From Planctomycetota bacterium (lineage in GTDB: Bacteria > Planctomycetota > UBA1135 > GCA-002686595), in assembly GCA_029259635.1 (NCBI GenBank), contig JAJDEU010000051.1, positions 124,001 through 188,000 of the forward strand: 64,000 bases of DNA, read 5' to 3'. This document shows positions 7,650-16,009 of the stretch, piece after piece. The translations under genes were made by a program, and so were the position numbers. Each line of letters opens with the position of its first letter. Positions within the stretch are counted from its first letter, which is position 1. A model generated the notes under the pieces. That model worked only from the letters and a program-made list of their open reading frames with translations, was not told the DNA's origin and did no database searches.

Positions 7650-8570
7650 ATGGGCACCGCACACTCAACGATTCATCTCGTCAGTAACGACGAAGTCCTG
7701 CTTGCCTCAGCCCGCGCGGCCACCGGCCCGATTGACGGGTGGGAGCTTGAGGTTCGGGAGACTGTGGCAGAGCTGCTCGATAGCGGCGTGACGCGCGGCG
7801 ATGTGGTGTTGCTCGACGGCTGGTGCCAGGAGGTTGGCGAGAATGTCTACGAGAGCTGCCGGCAGCTGACAGGTGTGACGCGTTGCCGGACCTTCTTGGT
7901 CGCGGGCGCAGACCTCAAGCTCTCCGAGCCGATCGCTGCATTCTGTGGCGCCACGGCGGTGCTCGGCCGACCGCTCAGTACTTCCACTCTGCGGAGCGCG
8001 CTCAGTGACACAGCGCCGCCCGCCGCGCTCCCCAACGACGGTCGCGGACAGCAGGAGAACCCGGTTCTGCCCGAAGCCCTGTTGCAGGACCTCATCGGAA
8101 GCGACTCGAATCCCTTGGTCGCGGCGATCACGGATCCGGAAACGAGCTTGTACAGCTACGAGTTCTTGACCTTCAAGCTCGATGAAGAGTTCAAGCGCGC
8201 CCAGCGTTTTCGCTATCCGCTCTCCTGTGTGATGCTCGGCTTTGACGGCCAGGCAGAAGAGAAGGTCCTGCGCGAACTCGCCAGCATCATCCTGCTCTCC
8301 TCACGGGACACGGATGTACTTGGCCGTTTTGACGAGAGCTCGTTCTTGTTCTTGTTGCCGCACACCGGACCGGATGGCGCCGCCATCATGGGCGACCGCA
8401 TTCAAGAGGTGGCGCAGGATCGCGGCTTGCGGGACCTGGTCGGCGATCCACTGGAGATCAGCGTCGGAATCGCATCGACGCCGCACCCCGAAGTCAGGCG
8501 CCGCGAAGATCTCTTCGCCCGTGCGCGGAATCAGTTCCTCTCGGCGACACCCTGCGAGGGTGGTGCTTGA
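7650..8570 (+). CDS. Receiver-like plus degenerate GGDEF-domain protein
   Basis: 306 aa. Residues 1-115 look like a pseudo-receiver: alternating strands and helices with 'GDVVLLDGW' where the phospho-acceptor strand would be, and 'FLVAGADLKLSEPI' later. Residues about 165-300 fit a diguanylate-cyclase-type fold: FKRAQRFRYPLSCVMLGFD, 'DTDVLGRFDESSFLFLLPHT' and 'ISVGIAS'. The GGDEF signature has become GRFDES, so c-di-GMP synthesis is unlikely and a binding or scaffold role is more probable. The 3' end overlaps the FHA gene. With the kinase that follows, this suggests a phosphorylation signalling module. Confidence 0.75.
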   Translation: MGTAHSTIHLVSNDEVLLASARAATGPIDGWELEVRETVAELLDSGVTRGDVVLLDGWCQEVGENVYESCRQLTGVTRCRTFLVAGADLKLSEPIAAFCGATAVLGRPLSTSTLRSALSDTAPPAALPNDGRGQQENPVLPEALLQDLIGSDSNPLVAAITDPETSLYSYEFLTFKLDEEFKRAQRFRYPLSCVMLGFDGQAEEKVLRELASIILLSSRDTDVLGRFDESSFLFLLPHTGPDGAAIMGDRIQEVAQDRGLRDLVGDPLEISVGIASTPHPEVRRREDLFARARNQFLSATPCEGGA

Positions 8571-9240
8571 TTCGGAAGCAGGGGCTTTCGTCTTCTCGGT
8601 TGACGAGCTAGGCAGCTACCTCGTCGTCGGGGGAGATGAACTTGTGATCGGTCACTCGCGCGCGGCGAACGTCGACCTGCCTTTTCTTGCGGACGTCGGT
8701 GGAGAGCACGCGCGTCTCCATCGAAAGCTGTCCTTTCGCGGTGGCGTTGTGTGGTCGATCACGGCGCTCGGTGGCGAGCGCGTTCTCGTCGGTGGCCAAC
8801 CGATCGAGGGGGCTCACACTCTGGCGGACGGCCATCGGGTCGAGCTCGGCAGGAATCTCAGCTTTCGATATCGACATCCAGATCCCGGCAGTACGACCGC
8901 GATGCTCGAGCTGGAGAGCGGTGCGGAATGCCTCGGAACTTGCGCGGTGGTCCTGTTTGCCGAGGGCGCTTCGGGCCAGCTGCGGCTCGGTTCGAAGGGG
9001 GGCTGCCACCTGCGATCGAGCGCGCTCCAGCACGAGGTCCAGCTCCGGCGAAGTGGGGATCAGCTCTGGCTCGACGGCGAACGCCCCGAAGCGTTCCGGC
9101 GCCTACTGGGAGAGCCCGATAGCGTCCTCTCGAGCGGCGCCATCGGCTTTTCGTTACCGCTGTCGGAGCGAATCGATCTGCAGCTAGCCCCCGGGAGCGC
9201 CTCCGGGCCGCCCTTTGGCGTCGCGTTGCGGCCGCTGTAA
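8560..9240 (+). CDS. FHA-domain protein
   Basis: 226 aa. I chose the GTG at 8560 (a second GTG follows at 8563), which overlaps the end of the preceding gene by 11 bases and lies next to a purine-rich GAGGG. Longer upstream starts would read through the GGDEF gene in a different register and give Arg/Ser-rich sequence. Residues about 15-100 match a forkhead-associated domain: LVIGHS, DLPFLADVGGEHARLHRKL (the usual S-R-x-H becomes G-E-H), VLVGGQPI, LADGHRVELG. FHA domains bind phosphothreonine peptides. The C-terminal half (about 105-226) may be a second, diverged beta-sandwich. The kinase encoded next is the obvious partner. Confidence 0.75.
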   Translation: MVLDSEAGAFVFSVDELGSYLVVGGDELVIGHSRAANVDLPFLADVGGEHARLHRKLSFRGGVVWSITALGGERVLVGGQPIEGAHTLADGHRVELGRNLSFRYRHPDPGSTTAMLELESGAECLGTCAVVLFAEGASGQLRLGSKGGCHLRSSALQHEVQLRRSGDQLWLDGERPEAFRRLLGEPDSVLSSGAIGFSLPLSERIDLQLAPGSASGPPFGVALRPL

Positions 9241-9378
9241 ATACTCGGCGCTCGTGGTCGGGCGGCCTCTGACTTCGAGAGCTACCGCGGGTAGAGTAAG
9301 GCAGAGCCACGGACCGACGTGTGCTGTGCGGTGATACGCGCAGTCCAGTTCTGTCGGGCCTCGCGCGAACGATCGAGC

Positions 9379-10974
9379 ATGATTGATTGGGAACTCTTCT
9401 ACAGCCAGCTGCGCACGCCGAATTTTTTACCGGGGTATGAGATTCAGAATCGGCTGGGCGGTGGCGCGTTCGGCGATGTCTACAAGGCGCGCAAGCACTC
9501 GATCGGCAAAGACTACGCGGTCAAGTTTCTGAAGGTCACCGAGGGCGAGGTGGCCGAGCGCGAGCTCGAGCAGGTCTCGCTCTTCGCCGCCATCGATCAT
9601 CCCCATCTGGTCACCGTCGAGGACGTCGGGGTCGTGATGGGCGTGCCCTTCGTCATGATGGGCTACGCGGGGGAAGACACTCTGTCTCGCCGCATGGCGC
9701 GCACGGACGTCAGTCGCGACTCCTATCTGCGCATCTTTGTGCAGGTCTGTCGCGGTGTCTTAGCGCTGCACGACCGCCGGCTCGCTCACTTCGATCTCAA
9801 GCCGAGCAACATCTTTCTGAAAGGCGATGTGGCGCGGGTCGGGGATTACGGTTTGTCGAAGCTGATTGCGGACGGCTTGCAGACCTTGAGCTTTGGGCGC
9901 GGGACGCCGCGCTATATGGCTCCCGAAATGTTGCGCAACAAGGCGGACCATCGCGCGGATATCTATTCGCTCGGCATCATCCTGTACGAGCTGGTTGCCG
10001 GCGAGTTGCCCTTCGACATGAACGAGGGCGTCTTTATTCGCGAAGAGGATATCCCTCCGGATTTTCCGAGTGACTTCCCGGCGGAATTGAGACCCGTCGT
10101 TTCGCGCGCAACGCGCTATCGCGCAGAAGATCGTTACTCGAGCGTGCTCGAGATGCTCGGCGAGATGGAGTCGACGGTTCGAAGAGCCGATCTCGACCGT
10201 CCTTCAGCGGAGAGTGAGAGCTCACGGATCATGGAGTCCGGTGACACAGATGGGCCGGGCTCTACTTTGGGAGACTCCGATGAAACGCCGACCCCCGATG
10301 AGCTGCGGTCCACGGCTGCGGAGCTGATGCGCGGAGCCGTCGGCGTAGCTCGGGGAGTTTGGGACGGTGTGCGAACGAGGTCTTCGGAGGCGCTTGGGAG
10401 AAACCCCGACTCGGAATCGAAGGACTCGAACGGGGCCGCGAAAGATCCTTCGTCGTCGCTGGGTGACGAGGTCGTTTCTTTTCAGACTCTGGACGATCCG
10501 GACGACTACGAGGACGAATCGAAGGAGAGCGCGGACTCCACCAAAACTCCGATTCTCGGGATGCTCGCCCGGGAGCGAAACCGGCGCACGGACTCGGGCG
10601 GTGCGACCTTCTTGTTCGATGACGGCGACGACTCGGAGAGTCGCGCGGGGAGCCAGACTTTCAGTCCTTGGAACGCACTCCCGGTAGTGGGCGCCGCCTC
10701 CGTCGGACGGACCGTTCCGGTTCCACCCGCCGTGGATGGCGGCTTGCTCGGGACGATCGCAGCCACCTTTGTGCTCGGCTTCGAGGTCATGCTCGCGATC
10801 CTCTCCGGCCCGATCTTCTATGTCCTGCGCGGCGTCGGGCGGGGCGTGGATCGCGCCTTTCAGCCGGTGCCGGGCTTGTTCGGCTCGAGCTTGAAGCTGC
10901 TCTTCTTTCTGGCCTTGCTCTTCATTCTCGGCGGTCTGGTCGCCATGGTCGCGATCTTCGCTGCAATCAGCTGA
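9379..10974 (+). CDS. Atypical Ser/Thr protein kinase with C-terminal membrane segments
   Basis: 531 aa from ATG 9379; an earlier in-frame start would add 20 unlikely residues. The kinase domain spans about residues 18-265. The glycine loop is LGGGAFGDVY, Lys49 sits in YAVKFLK, the catalytic loop is HFDLKPSN (137-144), the metal loop is DYG (156-158), and GTPRYMAPE and DIYSLGIILYELVAGELPF follow. The catalytic-loop Arg is Phe, so it is a non-RD kinase and may not need activation-loop phosphorylation. DFG is altered to DYG. A long acidic Ser/Asp-rich linker (about 270-440) leads to two hydrophobic regions (about 455-480 and 505-530). The gene sits between an FHA gene and an ECF-like sigma gene. 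Confidence 0.9.
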   Translation: MIDWELFYSQLRTPNFLPGYEIQNRLGGGAFGDVYKARKHSIGKDYAVKFLKVTEGEVAERELEQVSLFAAIDHPHLVTVEDVGVVMGVPFVMMGYAGEDTLSRRMARTDVSRDSYLRIFVQVCRGVLALHDRRLAHFDLKPSNIFLKGDVARVGDYGLSKLIADGLQTLSFGRGTPRYMAPEMLRNKADHRADIYSLGIILYELVAGELPFDMNEGVFIREEDIPPDFPSDFPAELRPVVSRATRYRAEDRYSSVLEMLGEMESTVRRADLDRPSAESESSRIMESGDTDGPGSTLGDSDETPTPDELRSTAAELMRGAVGVARGVWDGVRTRSSEALGRNPDSESKDSNGAAKDPSSSLGDEVVSFQTLDDPDDYEDESKESADSTKTPILGMLARERNRRTDSGGATFLFDDGDDSESRAGSQTFSPWNALPVVGAASVGRTVPVPPAVDGGLLGTIAATFVLGFEVMLAILSGPIFYVLRGVGRGVDRAFQPVPGLFGSSLKLLFFLALLFILGGLVAMVAIFAAIS

Positions 10975-11079
10975 GCGATTTGAGCTAAAAAGCGGGCCTT
11001 GTGGAGGTGCGGAGAGCGAGGGAGAGGATCGGCGCTCTATAATCCTCGGACCGCTCTCACGCGGTACACGTCCCATCCC

Positions 11080-12003
11080 ATGGAAGATAAGAAACCCGAT
11101 ATTCAGCGCTTGATGGCGCTCGAGGATTCGGAGTGGCAAAAGGTCGAGCGAGATTTTTGCGGGCGACTGCTCTCCTACGCTCTCCGCCGCACCGGCGATC
11201 ACCAGGCTGCGGAAGACATTGTTCAGGAGACGATGCTCGGAGCGGTGCGCGGAATCGGCGACTTCGACCGTCAGTACACCTTCGAGCAGTACATCTTTGG
11301 GATCTGCCGCAACCGAACCATCGATCACCTGCGACGCCGTCGCACGATGACGATTCAAGAGGGCAAGGACGAAGACGGCATGCCCGGCATGGAAGCTCTC
11401 GCGCGCAATACGGAGACACCGAGCGCGATCATTCGAGGCAAGGAGCTCTCCGGGCACGCTCGGGAGATCCTCGGCGATGTCCTTCGGGATTGGGTCGATG
11501 AGACTTGGGAGCAGAACGAGTTCGTTCGCTTGATGGTCATCGAGGCGATCTTCTCCGGAGGCTGGCGCAACCGCGATACGTGGAAGCGCTTTGAATTGCG
11601 CGACGAGACTGCAGTGGCGGGCATCAAGTTTCGCGCGCTCAAGCGGCTGCGGCAATTAATCGCGGTGCGCGAATCGGGCTCGGATGTCTTGCCCGTTATT
11701 GAAGCCGCTGCGGAAGCCGGAGAGGCGGGAGTCTTCGACGTGGATATTCAGGCGATCTGGCTGGAGCGCCGCGTCTCCTGCCCGGCGCGACACTGGTTGG
11801 CGCGCTTGCTCTCGGGAACACTCGACGCGAAAGCGGCGGAATTCGTGCGCTTTCACGTCGAGGAGATGAAGTGTCAGTGGTGCCGCGCGAGCCTGGATGA
11901 TTTACAGCGCGCTGACCGAGAGGGTGACTTGGACGAGCTACTCCAGCGCGTTCGAGACTCGACCTCGCGCTATCTGCGCTCTCGCACGATCGGTCGCCAG
12001 TAG
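11080..12003 (+). CDS. ECF-type sigma factor with C-terminal Cys/His domain
   Basis: 307 aa from ATG 11080. Residues 15-90 carry sigma region 2: LLSYALRRTGDHQAAEDIVQ, then the FDRQYTFEQYIFGICRNRTIDHLRR core-binding and -10 recognition helix. Residues about 135-210 are region-4-like but diverged, with an insertion before the helix-turn-helix 'DTWKRFELRDETAVAGIKFR'. The C-terminal part has spaced Cys/His residues (SCPARH, then FHVEEMKCQWC) as in zf-HC2 domains of anti-sigma factors. That suggests a built-in sensory or inhibitory domain. It follows the kinase gene by 105 bases. ECF groups linked to Ser/Thr kinases are known from Planctomycetes; membership here is inference. Confidence 0.8.
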   Translation: MEDKKPDIQRLMALEDSEWQKVERDFCGRLLSYALRRTGDHQAAEDIVQETMLGAVRGIGDFDRQYTFEQYIFGICRNRTIDHLRRRRTMTIQEGKDEDGMPGMEALARNTETPSAIIRGKELSGHAREILGDVLRDWVDETWEQNEFVRLMVIEAIFSGGWRNRDTWKRFELRDETAVAGIKFRALKRLRQLIAVRESGSDVLPVIEAAAEAGEAGVFDVDIQAIWLERRVSCPARHWLARLLSGTLDAKAAEFVRFHVEEMKCQWCRASLDDLQRADREGDLDELLQRVRDSTSRYLRSRTIGRQ

Positions 12004-12130
12004 CCCGCGCGCCGGTCGCGTCCTCAATTTTCAGAACTGTTGCGTTCGGTTTCGAGACAGAGCATCCCTCAGGCGAGAGCCCGATCTAACATGGTCCGCT
12101 CGTCTTTCGCTCACGCGCCCGTATTTGACT

Positions 12131-13636
12131 ATGAAGAAAACCTCTCTCTACACGCTGCCCGTCCTGTGCGCCTGTTTGCTGCTGGGCTCCTCGAAGCCTG
12201 TCGGTGGGGCGGACGGAACGACGGCGGAATTGGAAGCTGCGCTCGCGACGATCGAAGCGGTTGAGATCGGTTCGGACGTGCGCTTCTTGTCCTCGGACGA
12301 CCTGGCCGGACGCGATACCCCGGGTCCCGGATTGAAGTTGGCGGCGCGTTTCATTCAGGCGCGGATCCAACGCTTGGGTTTTAAGCCGGGAGCGGGAGAG
12401 GACTTCTTGCAGGAGTATCCGCTTCGACATCGCGCGATTGACTTGAGTCGCAGCGCCTTCTCGGTGGAGACGAGTGCGGGCGAAAGTTTGCGGTTGCGCT
12501 TCGATGAGGACTATCTCTTTACCAATGGGGAAGTCTGGGATCACACGATCGAGGCGGGTCTGATCGGTGCGGGAAAAGGCGAGCGCGAAGACATCGAGGG
12601 GCGAGACTATTCCGGCAAGTGGGCGCTCTGCGTGGATTCGGGAAGACACGCGGGCCTGCGACGACGGCTGCTCATGCAAGCGGGCGCGGTCGGCGTGATT
12701 GTGCTGCCGAATGCTGAGCTGCCGGACCAGAAGCGCCGGGAGAAGATTCGTCGGTCCGCGATGTGGGCGAAGCGCGGGTCCATCGAGTTCCCGGAGGCCG
12801 AGCTCGAGAAAGTCACCGTAGAGCGTCCGGCTGCGGACTACTTTCATCAAGTCTATTTGACGGAGGCGGGCTTCAATCAGCTTGCCGCTCGGATCGGCTC
12901 TTCGAATGTAGAGGAGCTTGCGATTCCGGGGCGGCAGCTCGACTGGACCGCGAAGGATGAACGCTTTCTGCCCGGCGAGGGCGGAGTGATTGAAGTCGAA
13001 AACGTGTGCGGCTTTTGGCCGGGCAGCGAACCGGAACTGGCTCGCGATGTGATCCTGATTTCCGCGCACTACGACCACGTCGGGACCCGAGACGGAAAAA
13101 TCTATAACGGAGCGGATGACAATGCGTCCGGGACTTCGGGGTTGCTCGCGATTGCCGAGGCGCTGGCGACACACGGACCGCTTCGGCGCTCGGTGATGTT
13201 GATCTGGGTCTCCGCGGAGGAGAAGGGCTTGTTCGGTTCGCAAGCTTGGGTCGAGTCGCCGACGCTTCCGCCCGGCTCGCGCGCGATCTGCAATATCAAT
13301 ATCGATATGATCGGGCGCAACGAACCGGGTGAACTCTACATCACTCCGTCCGAGAACCATCGCAAGTTCAACACGCTCGGAAAGCTGGCCGCCGAGTTTT
13401 CGCCGTTGGAAGGCTTCGAGGAGCTCGGAGATGCCGACGCCTATTACGAACGCTCCGATCACGCGAACTTCGCGCGAATGGGGATTCCCGTTGCGTTTTT
13501 ATTCAACGGGGAGCACGAGGACTACCATCAACCGACGGACACTTACGAGAAGATCGACACCGACAAGATCCGGCGCGTATCGCGACTTGTTCTGCGCATG
13601 ATCGCCGCTCTCCAGTCCGACAACCTTGACCTTTGA
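12131..13636 (+). CDS. Secreted M28-family zinc aminopeptidase (paralogue 1)
   Basis: 501 aa from ATG 12131 with a signal peptide (MKKTSLYTLPVLCACLLLGS). An N-terminal region and a protease-associated-like insert (about 150-250) precede the M28 catalytic domain. The ligands are easily seen: SAHYDHVG, NGADDNASG, SAEEKGLFG, NIDMIGRN and the final HEDYHQPTDT His. This supports a di-zinc exopeptidase acting outside the cytoplasm. It overlaps or nearly abuts a close paralogue, sharing phrases such as ENVCGFWPGS and DDLAGRDTP/DQLEGRDTP. The pair clearly arose by tandem duplication. Confidence 0.92.
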   Translation: MKKTSLYTLPVLCACLLLGSSKPVGGADGTTAELEAALATIEAVEIGSDVRFLSSDDLAGRDTPGPGLKLAARFIQARIQRLGFKPGAGEDFLQEYPLRHRAIDLSRSAFSVETSAGESLRLRFDEDYLFTNGEVWDHTIEAGLIGAGKGEREDIEGRDYSGKWALCVDSGRHAGLRRRLLMQAGAVGVIVLPNAELPDQKRREKIRRSAMWAKRGSIEFPEAELEKVTVERPAADYFHQVYLTEAGFNQLAARIGSSNVEELAIPGRQLDWTAKDERFLPGEGGVIEVENVCGFWPGSEPELARDVILISAHYDHVGTRDGKIYNGADDNASGTSGLLAIAEALATHGPLRRSVMLIWVSAEEKGLFGSQAWVESPTLPPGSRAICNINIDMIGRNEPGELYITPSENHRKFNTLGKLAAEFSPLEGFEELGDADAYYERSDHANFARMGIPVAFLFNGEHEDYHQPTDTYEKIDTDKIRRVSRLVLRMIAALQSDNLDL

Positions 13637-13641
13637 TTTCT

Positions 13642-15129
13642 ATGCGACTCCAAACACTAATCACGCCGCTTCTCCTCTCCCTTCCGATTGGCGCAACCGA
13701 ACCCGCCATGGTGGGAACGAACGAGCCGATCCTCCCCGTCTCGACCCAGATCGATCAGGCGCTGGACACGATTCAAGCGGAGAAGATCAAGGCCGACCTC
13801 TACTTCATCGCGTCGGACCAGCTCGAGGGTCGCGATACTCCGAGCTCGGGTCTGCGGATTGCCGCGCGCTTCGTGCGGGCGCGATTGGAGCGCCTCGGTT
13901 GGAAGCCCGGTGCGCCGGACGGCTATCTGTACGAATACTACCTGCAGGAAAAGCGGATTGACCGCGAGAAGACGACGGCGCAACTCGTTGGGAGCGATCG
14001 GACGATCGACCTTGAGATGGGCACCGACTACAGCTTCTCGAACCGGGGGCTCCAGTACCAAGAGCGTTCGGCGCCGCTGGTCTTCTGCGGTGGGGGCAGT
14101 GCCGAAGAGATGGCGGAGCTCAACTTGAAGGGCAAGATCGCTCTGGTGTCAGTCCCCGAAGGTGCGAATTGGTTCCGTACCTACCGCCGCGTGGATAAGG
14201 CCGGTGCGCTCGAGCTCGTGTGGATCGGTGTCGAGGGCGCGACGAAGGAGCCCTTCGGAGATAGCTGGGCGGAGTGGTCGAAAGCGATGGAGGGCGGCCG
14301 GCCCGGCTGGCCCGCCGATCCGAGCGATGAGCCGAAGTTCACGACGCTAGCGTTGAGCAATGCGCGAGCGACCGAGTTGTTCGAAATGGCCGGCTTTGGA
14401 GACGCTCGTCCGGAGGCTGGAACGGAGCTCGCGGTTGAGCTTCGGGACACCCGCTCCATCGATTCCGACTCGCCGCGCATCGCACTCGAGAACGTCTGCG
14501 GCTTCTGGCCTGGCAGCGATCCCGAGCTCGCCAAAGAAGTGATCATCGTGTCGGCGCACTACGACCACGTCGGTGTCGATGGCGAGGAGATCTACAACGG
14601 TGCGGATGACAATGGCTCGGGCATCTGCACGCTGCTCGCCGTCGCCGAAGCTCTCTCTCAATACGGTCCGATGCGCAGGTCGGTTCTCTTCATTTGGGTC
14701 TCCGGAGAAGAGAAGGGCTTGCTCGGCTCGCGCGCTTGGTCTCTCGATCCCTGGCTGCCGGAGGGGACGCGGGCGGTCTGCAACATCAACATCGATATGG
14801 TCGGGCGCAACGCGCCGGACCTGCTTCAGATCACTCCAACAGAGGACCATGAGAAGTACAACGGGTTGACGCGGCTCGCGGAGTCTCTGTCTTCGAGCGA
14901 GGGCTTTGCAGAGCTCGGCAGCGCGGATCAATACTACACGCGCTCCGATCACGCCATGTTCGAAGAGCACATGGGCCTACCGGTCTGCTTCCTGTTCTCC
15001 GATGTACACGAGGACTATCACAAGCCGACGGACACCCCCGATAAGATCGACTACGACAAAGTCCGGCGGGTCTCTCGCCTGCTGCTTCGGATGATCGCCG
15101 GGTTGCAGACCGATCAGCTGGATTTTTGA
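13642..15129 (+). CDS. Secreted M28-family zinc aminopeptidase (paralogue 2)
   Basis: 495 aa from ATG 13642, 5 bases after the previous stop; a TTG at 13633 is possible. The signal peptide is MRLQTLITPLLLSLPIGA. The catalytic motifs match paralogue 1: SAHYDHVG, NGADDNGSG, SGEEKGLLG, NIDMVGRN, HEDYHKPTDT. The middle region (about 130-270) differs much more than the catalytic part, so substrate choice has probably diverged. Co-expression with paralogue 1 is likely from the spacing. Confidence 0.92.
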   Translation: MRLQTLITPLLLSLPIGATEPAMVGTNEPILPVSTQIDQALDTIQAEKIKADLYFIASDQLEGRDTPSSGLRIAARFVRARLERLGWKPGAPDGYLYEYYLQEKRIDREKTTAQLVGSDRTIDLEMGTDYSFSNRGLQYQERSAPLVFCGGGSAEEMAELNLKGKIALVSVPEGANWFRTYRRVDKAGALELVWIGVEGATKEPFGDSWAEWSKAMEGGRPGWPADPSDEPKFTTLALSNARATELFEMAGFGDARPEAGTELAVELRDTRSIDSDSPRIALENVCGFWPGSDPELAKEVIIVSAHYDHVGVDGEEIYNGADDNGSGICTLLAVAEALSQYGPMRRSVLFIWVSGEEKGLLGSRAWSLDPWLPEGTRAVCNINIDMVGRNAPDLLQITPTEDHEKYNGLTRLAESLSSSEGFAELGSADQYYTRSDHAMFEEHMGLPVCFLFSDVHEDYHKPTDTPDKIDYDKVRRVSRLLLRMIAGLQTDQLDF

Positions 15130-15244
15130 TCCGCTGACGCGGGCCTCTCCAACCGGTTCGACACCCTACCCGTCGCGGCCGCAGCGCAATCGCCTCTCGA
15201 GGGCGCCCGCGCTGCGGCCGCGGCTGTTTAGGGAGCAACCCAGA

Positions 15245-15273
15245 TTGAGCAATGCCGCTCCGCGGAGTACATT
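15245..15273 (+). promoter_or_regulatory. Candidate promoter for the secreted protein gene at 15316
   Basis: TTGAGC at 15245-15250, a 17-base spacer, then TACATT at 15268-15273. Each box matches four of six consensus bases and the spacing is optimal. The start codon lies 43 bases downstream. Confidence 0.4.
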
Positions 15274-15315
15274 CGCGCTCGTCAATCCGAATCCACCCAC
15301 AGCGACGGAGCTCTT

Positions 15316-15951
15316 ATGTCTCGCCGATCTCTTCCCGTACTCGCCGTTCTCGCCACCCTCGTGCTCTGTTCCGCGACCTTTCAGAAGCGCGTAAAAACGG
15401 CTGGTCCCGCCGACTTTCCCGGCATCTTGAAAGAGATCTCCGCGACCTGGAATGCGGGTGAGTACGGCGCGTGCCTGGCTCACCTCAAGAAGGCGAATGG
15501 GCTCGTCCTCGAGAAGCGCTCGGAAGCCATTCGCGCTGCTCTTCCCGCCGCGCCCGCAGGTTGGAAGCTGGAGCCCGCGAAGAAAAACGCCGGCGGTGAT
15601 GCCATGGCGGCTGCCTTTGCCGGCGCCATCGGCAATGTCACCCAAGTTCGCTACAGCCAAGAGGGCGGGCGGGGAACCGTGAACATTTCGCTCATGTCGG
15701 ACTCGCCCATGGTTCAGATGTTCAACATGTGGGCCGCCAATCCGGCCATGCTCGGTGAAGGTGCCGAGCTGATCGAATACGAAGCTCATCGTGCCGTTCT
15801 CAAGAAGGAGAGCTCGGGACTCAACCTCTCGATCCTGATTCACAAGAAGCACATGTGCGAAATCAAAGTGCGCGGGATGGAAGAAGACGCGCTCTTCGCC
15901 ATGTTCGATCAAAGCGTGGTCGACAAGCTCGCCATGGTGCTCGGCAGCTGA
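15316..15951 (+). CDS. Secreted protein of unknown function (211 aa)
   Basis: A signal peptide (about residues 1-22, RRSLPVLAVLATLVLCSATF) is followed by an alpha/beta domain with no cysteines needed for lipidation at the expected place. The central part has an Ala/Gly-rich patch (GGDAMAAAFAGAIGNVTQV), then a Met-rich stretch (PMVQMFNMWAANPAML). The pattern of a helical N-terminus followed by paired strands with 'VRYSQEGGRGTVNISLMSDSP' recalls small exported beta-sheet proteins, but I recognise no family. It stands alone, convergent with ppdK. Confidence 0.7.
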   Translation: MSRRSLPVLAVLATLVLCSATFQKRVKTAGPADFPGILKEISATWNAGEYGACLAHLKKANGLVLEKRSEAIRAALPAAPAGWKLEPAKKNAGGDAMAAAFAGAIGNVTQVRYSQEGGRGTVNISLMSDSPMVQMFNMWAANPAMLGEGAELIEYEAHRAVLKKESSGLNLSILIHKKHMCEIKVRGMEEDALFAMFDQSVVDKLAMVLGS

Positions 15952-15981
15952 AGCTCGAGTACCGAACCCGGTTCATCTCTA

Positions 15982-16009
15982 ACCTAGGGTTGGCTACTCA
16001 ACCCTAGGT
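15982..16009. terminator. Hairpin between convergent genes, overlapping the ppdK stop codon
   Basis: ACCTAGGGTTG (15982-15992) and CAACCCTAGGT (15999-16009) form a perfect 11-bp stem with a 6-base loop. It is usable from either strand. The ppdK stop codon at 15994-15996 lies in the loop. No T-tract follows on either side, so it may act as a pause or a decay barrier rather than a full intrinsic terminator. Confidence 0.5.

Noticed and set aside
10222-11655. 477-codon leftward open frame across the kinase end and sigma gene
   Set aside because: His/Arg/Asp-rich composition with no domain; both sense genes are convincing.
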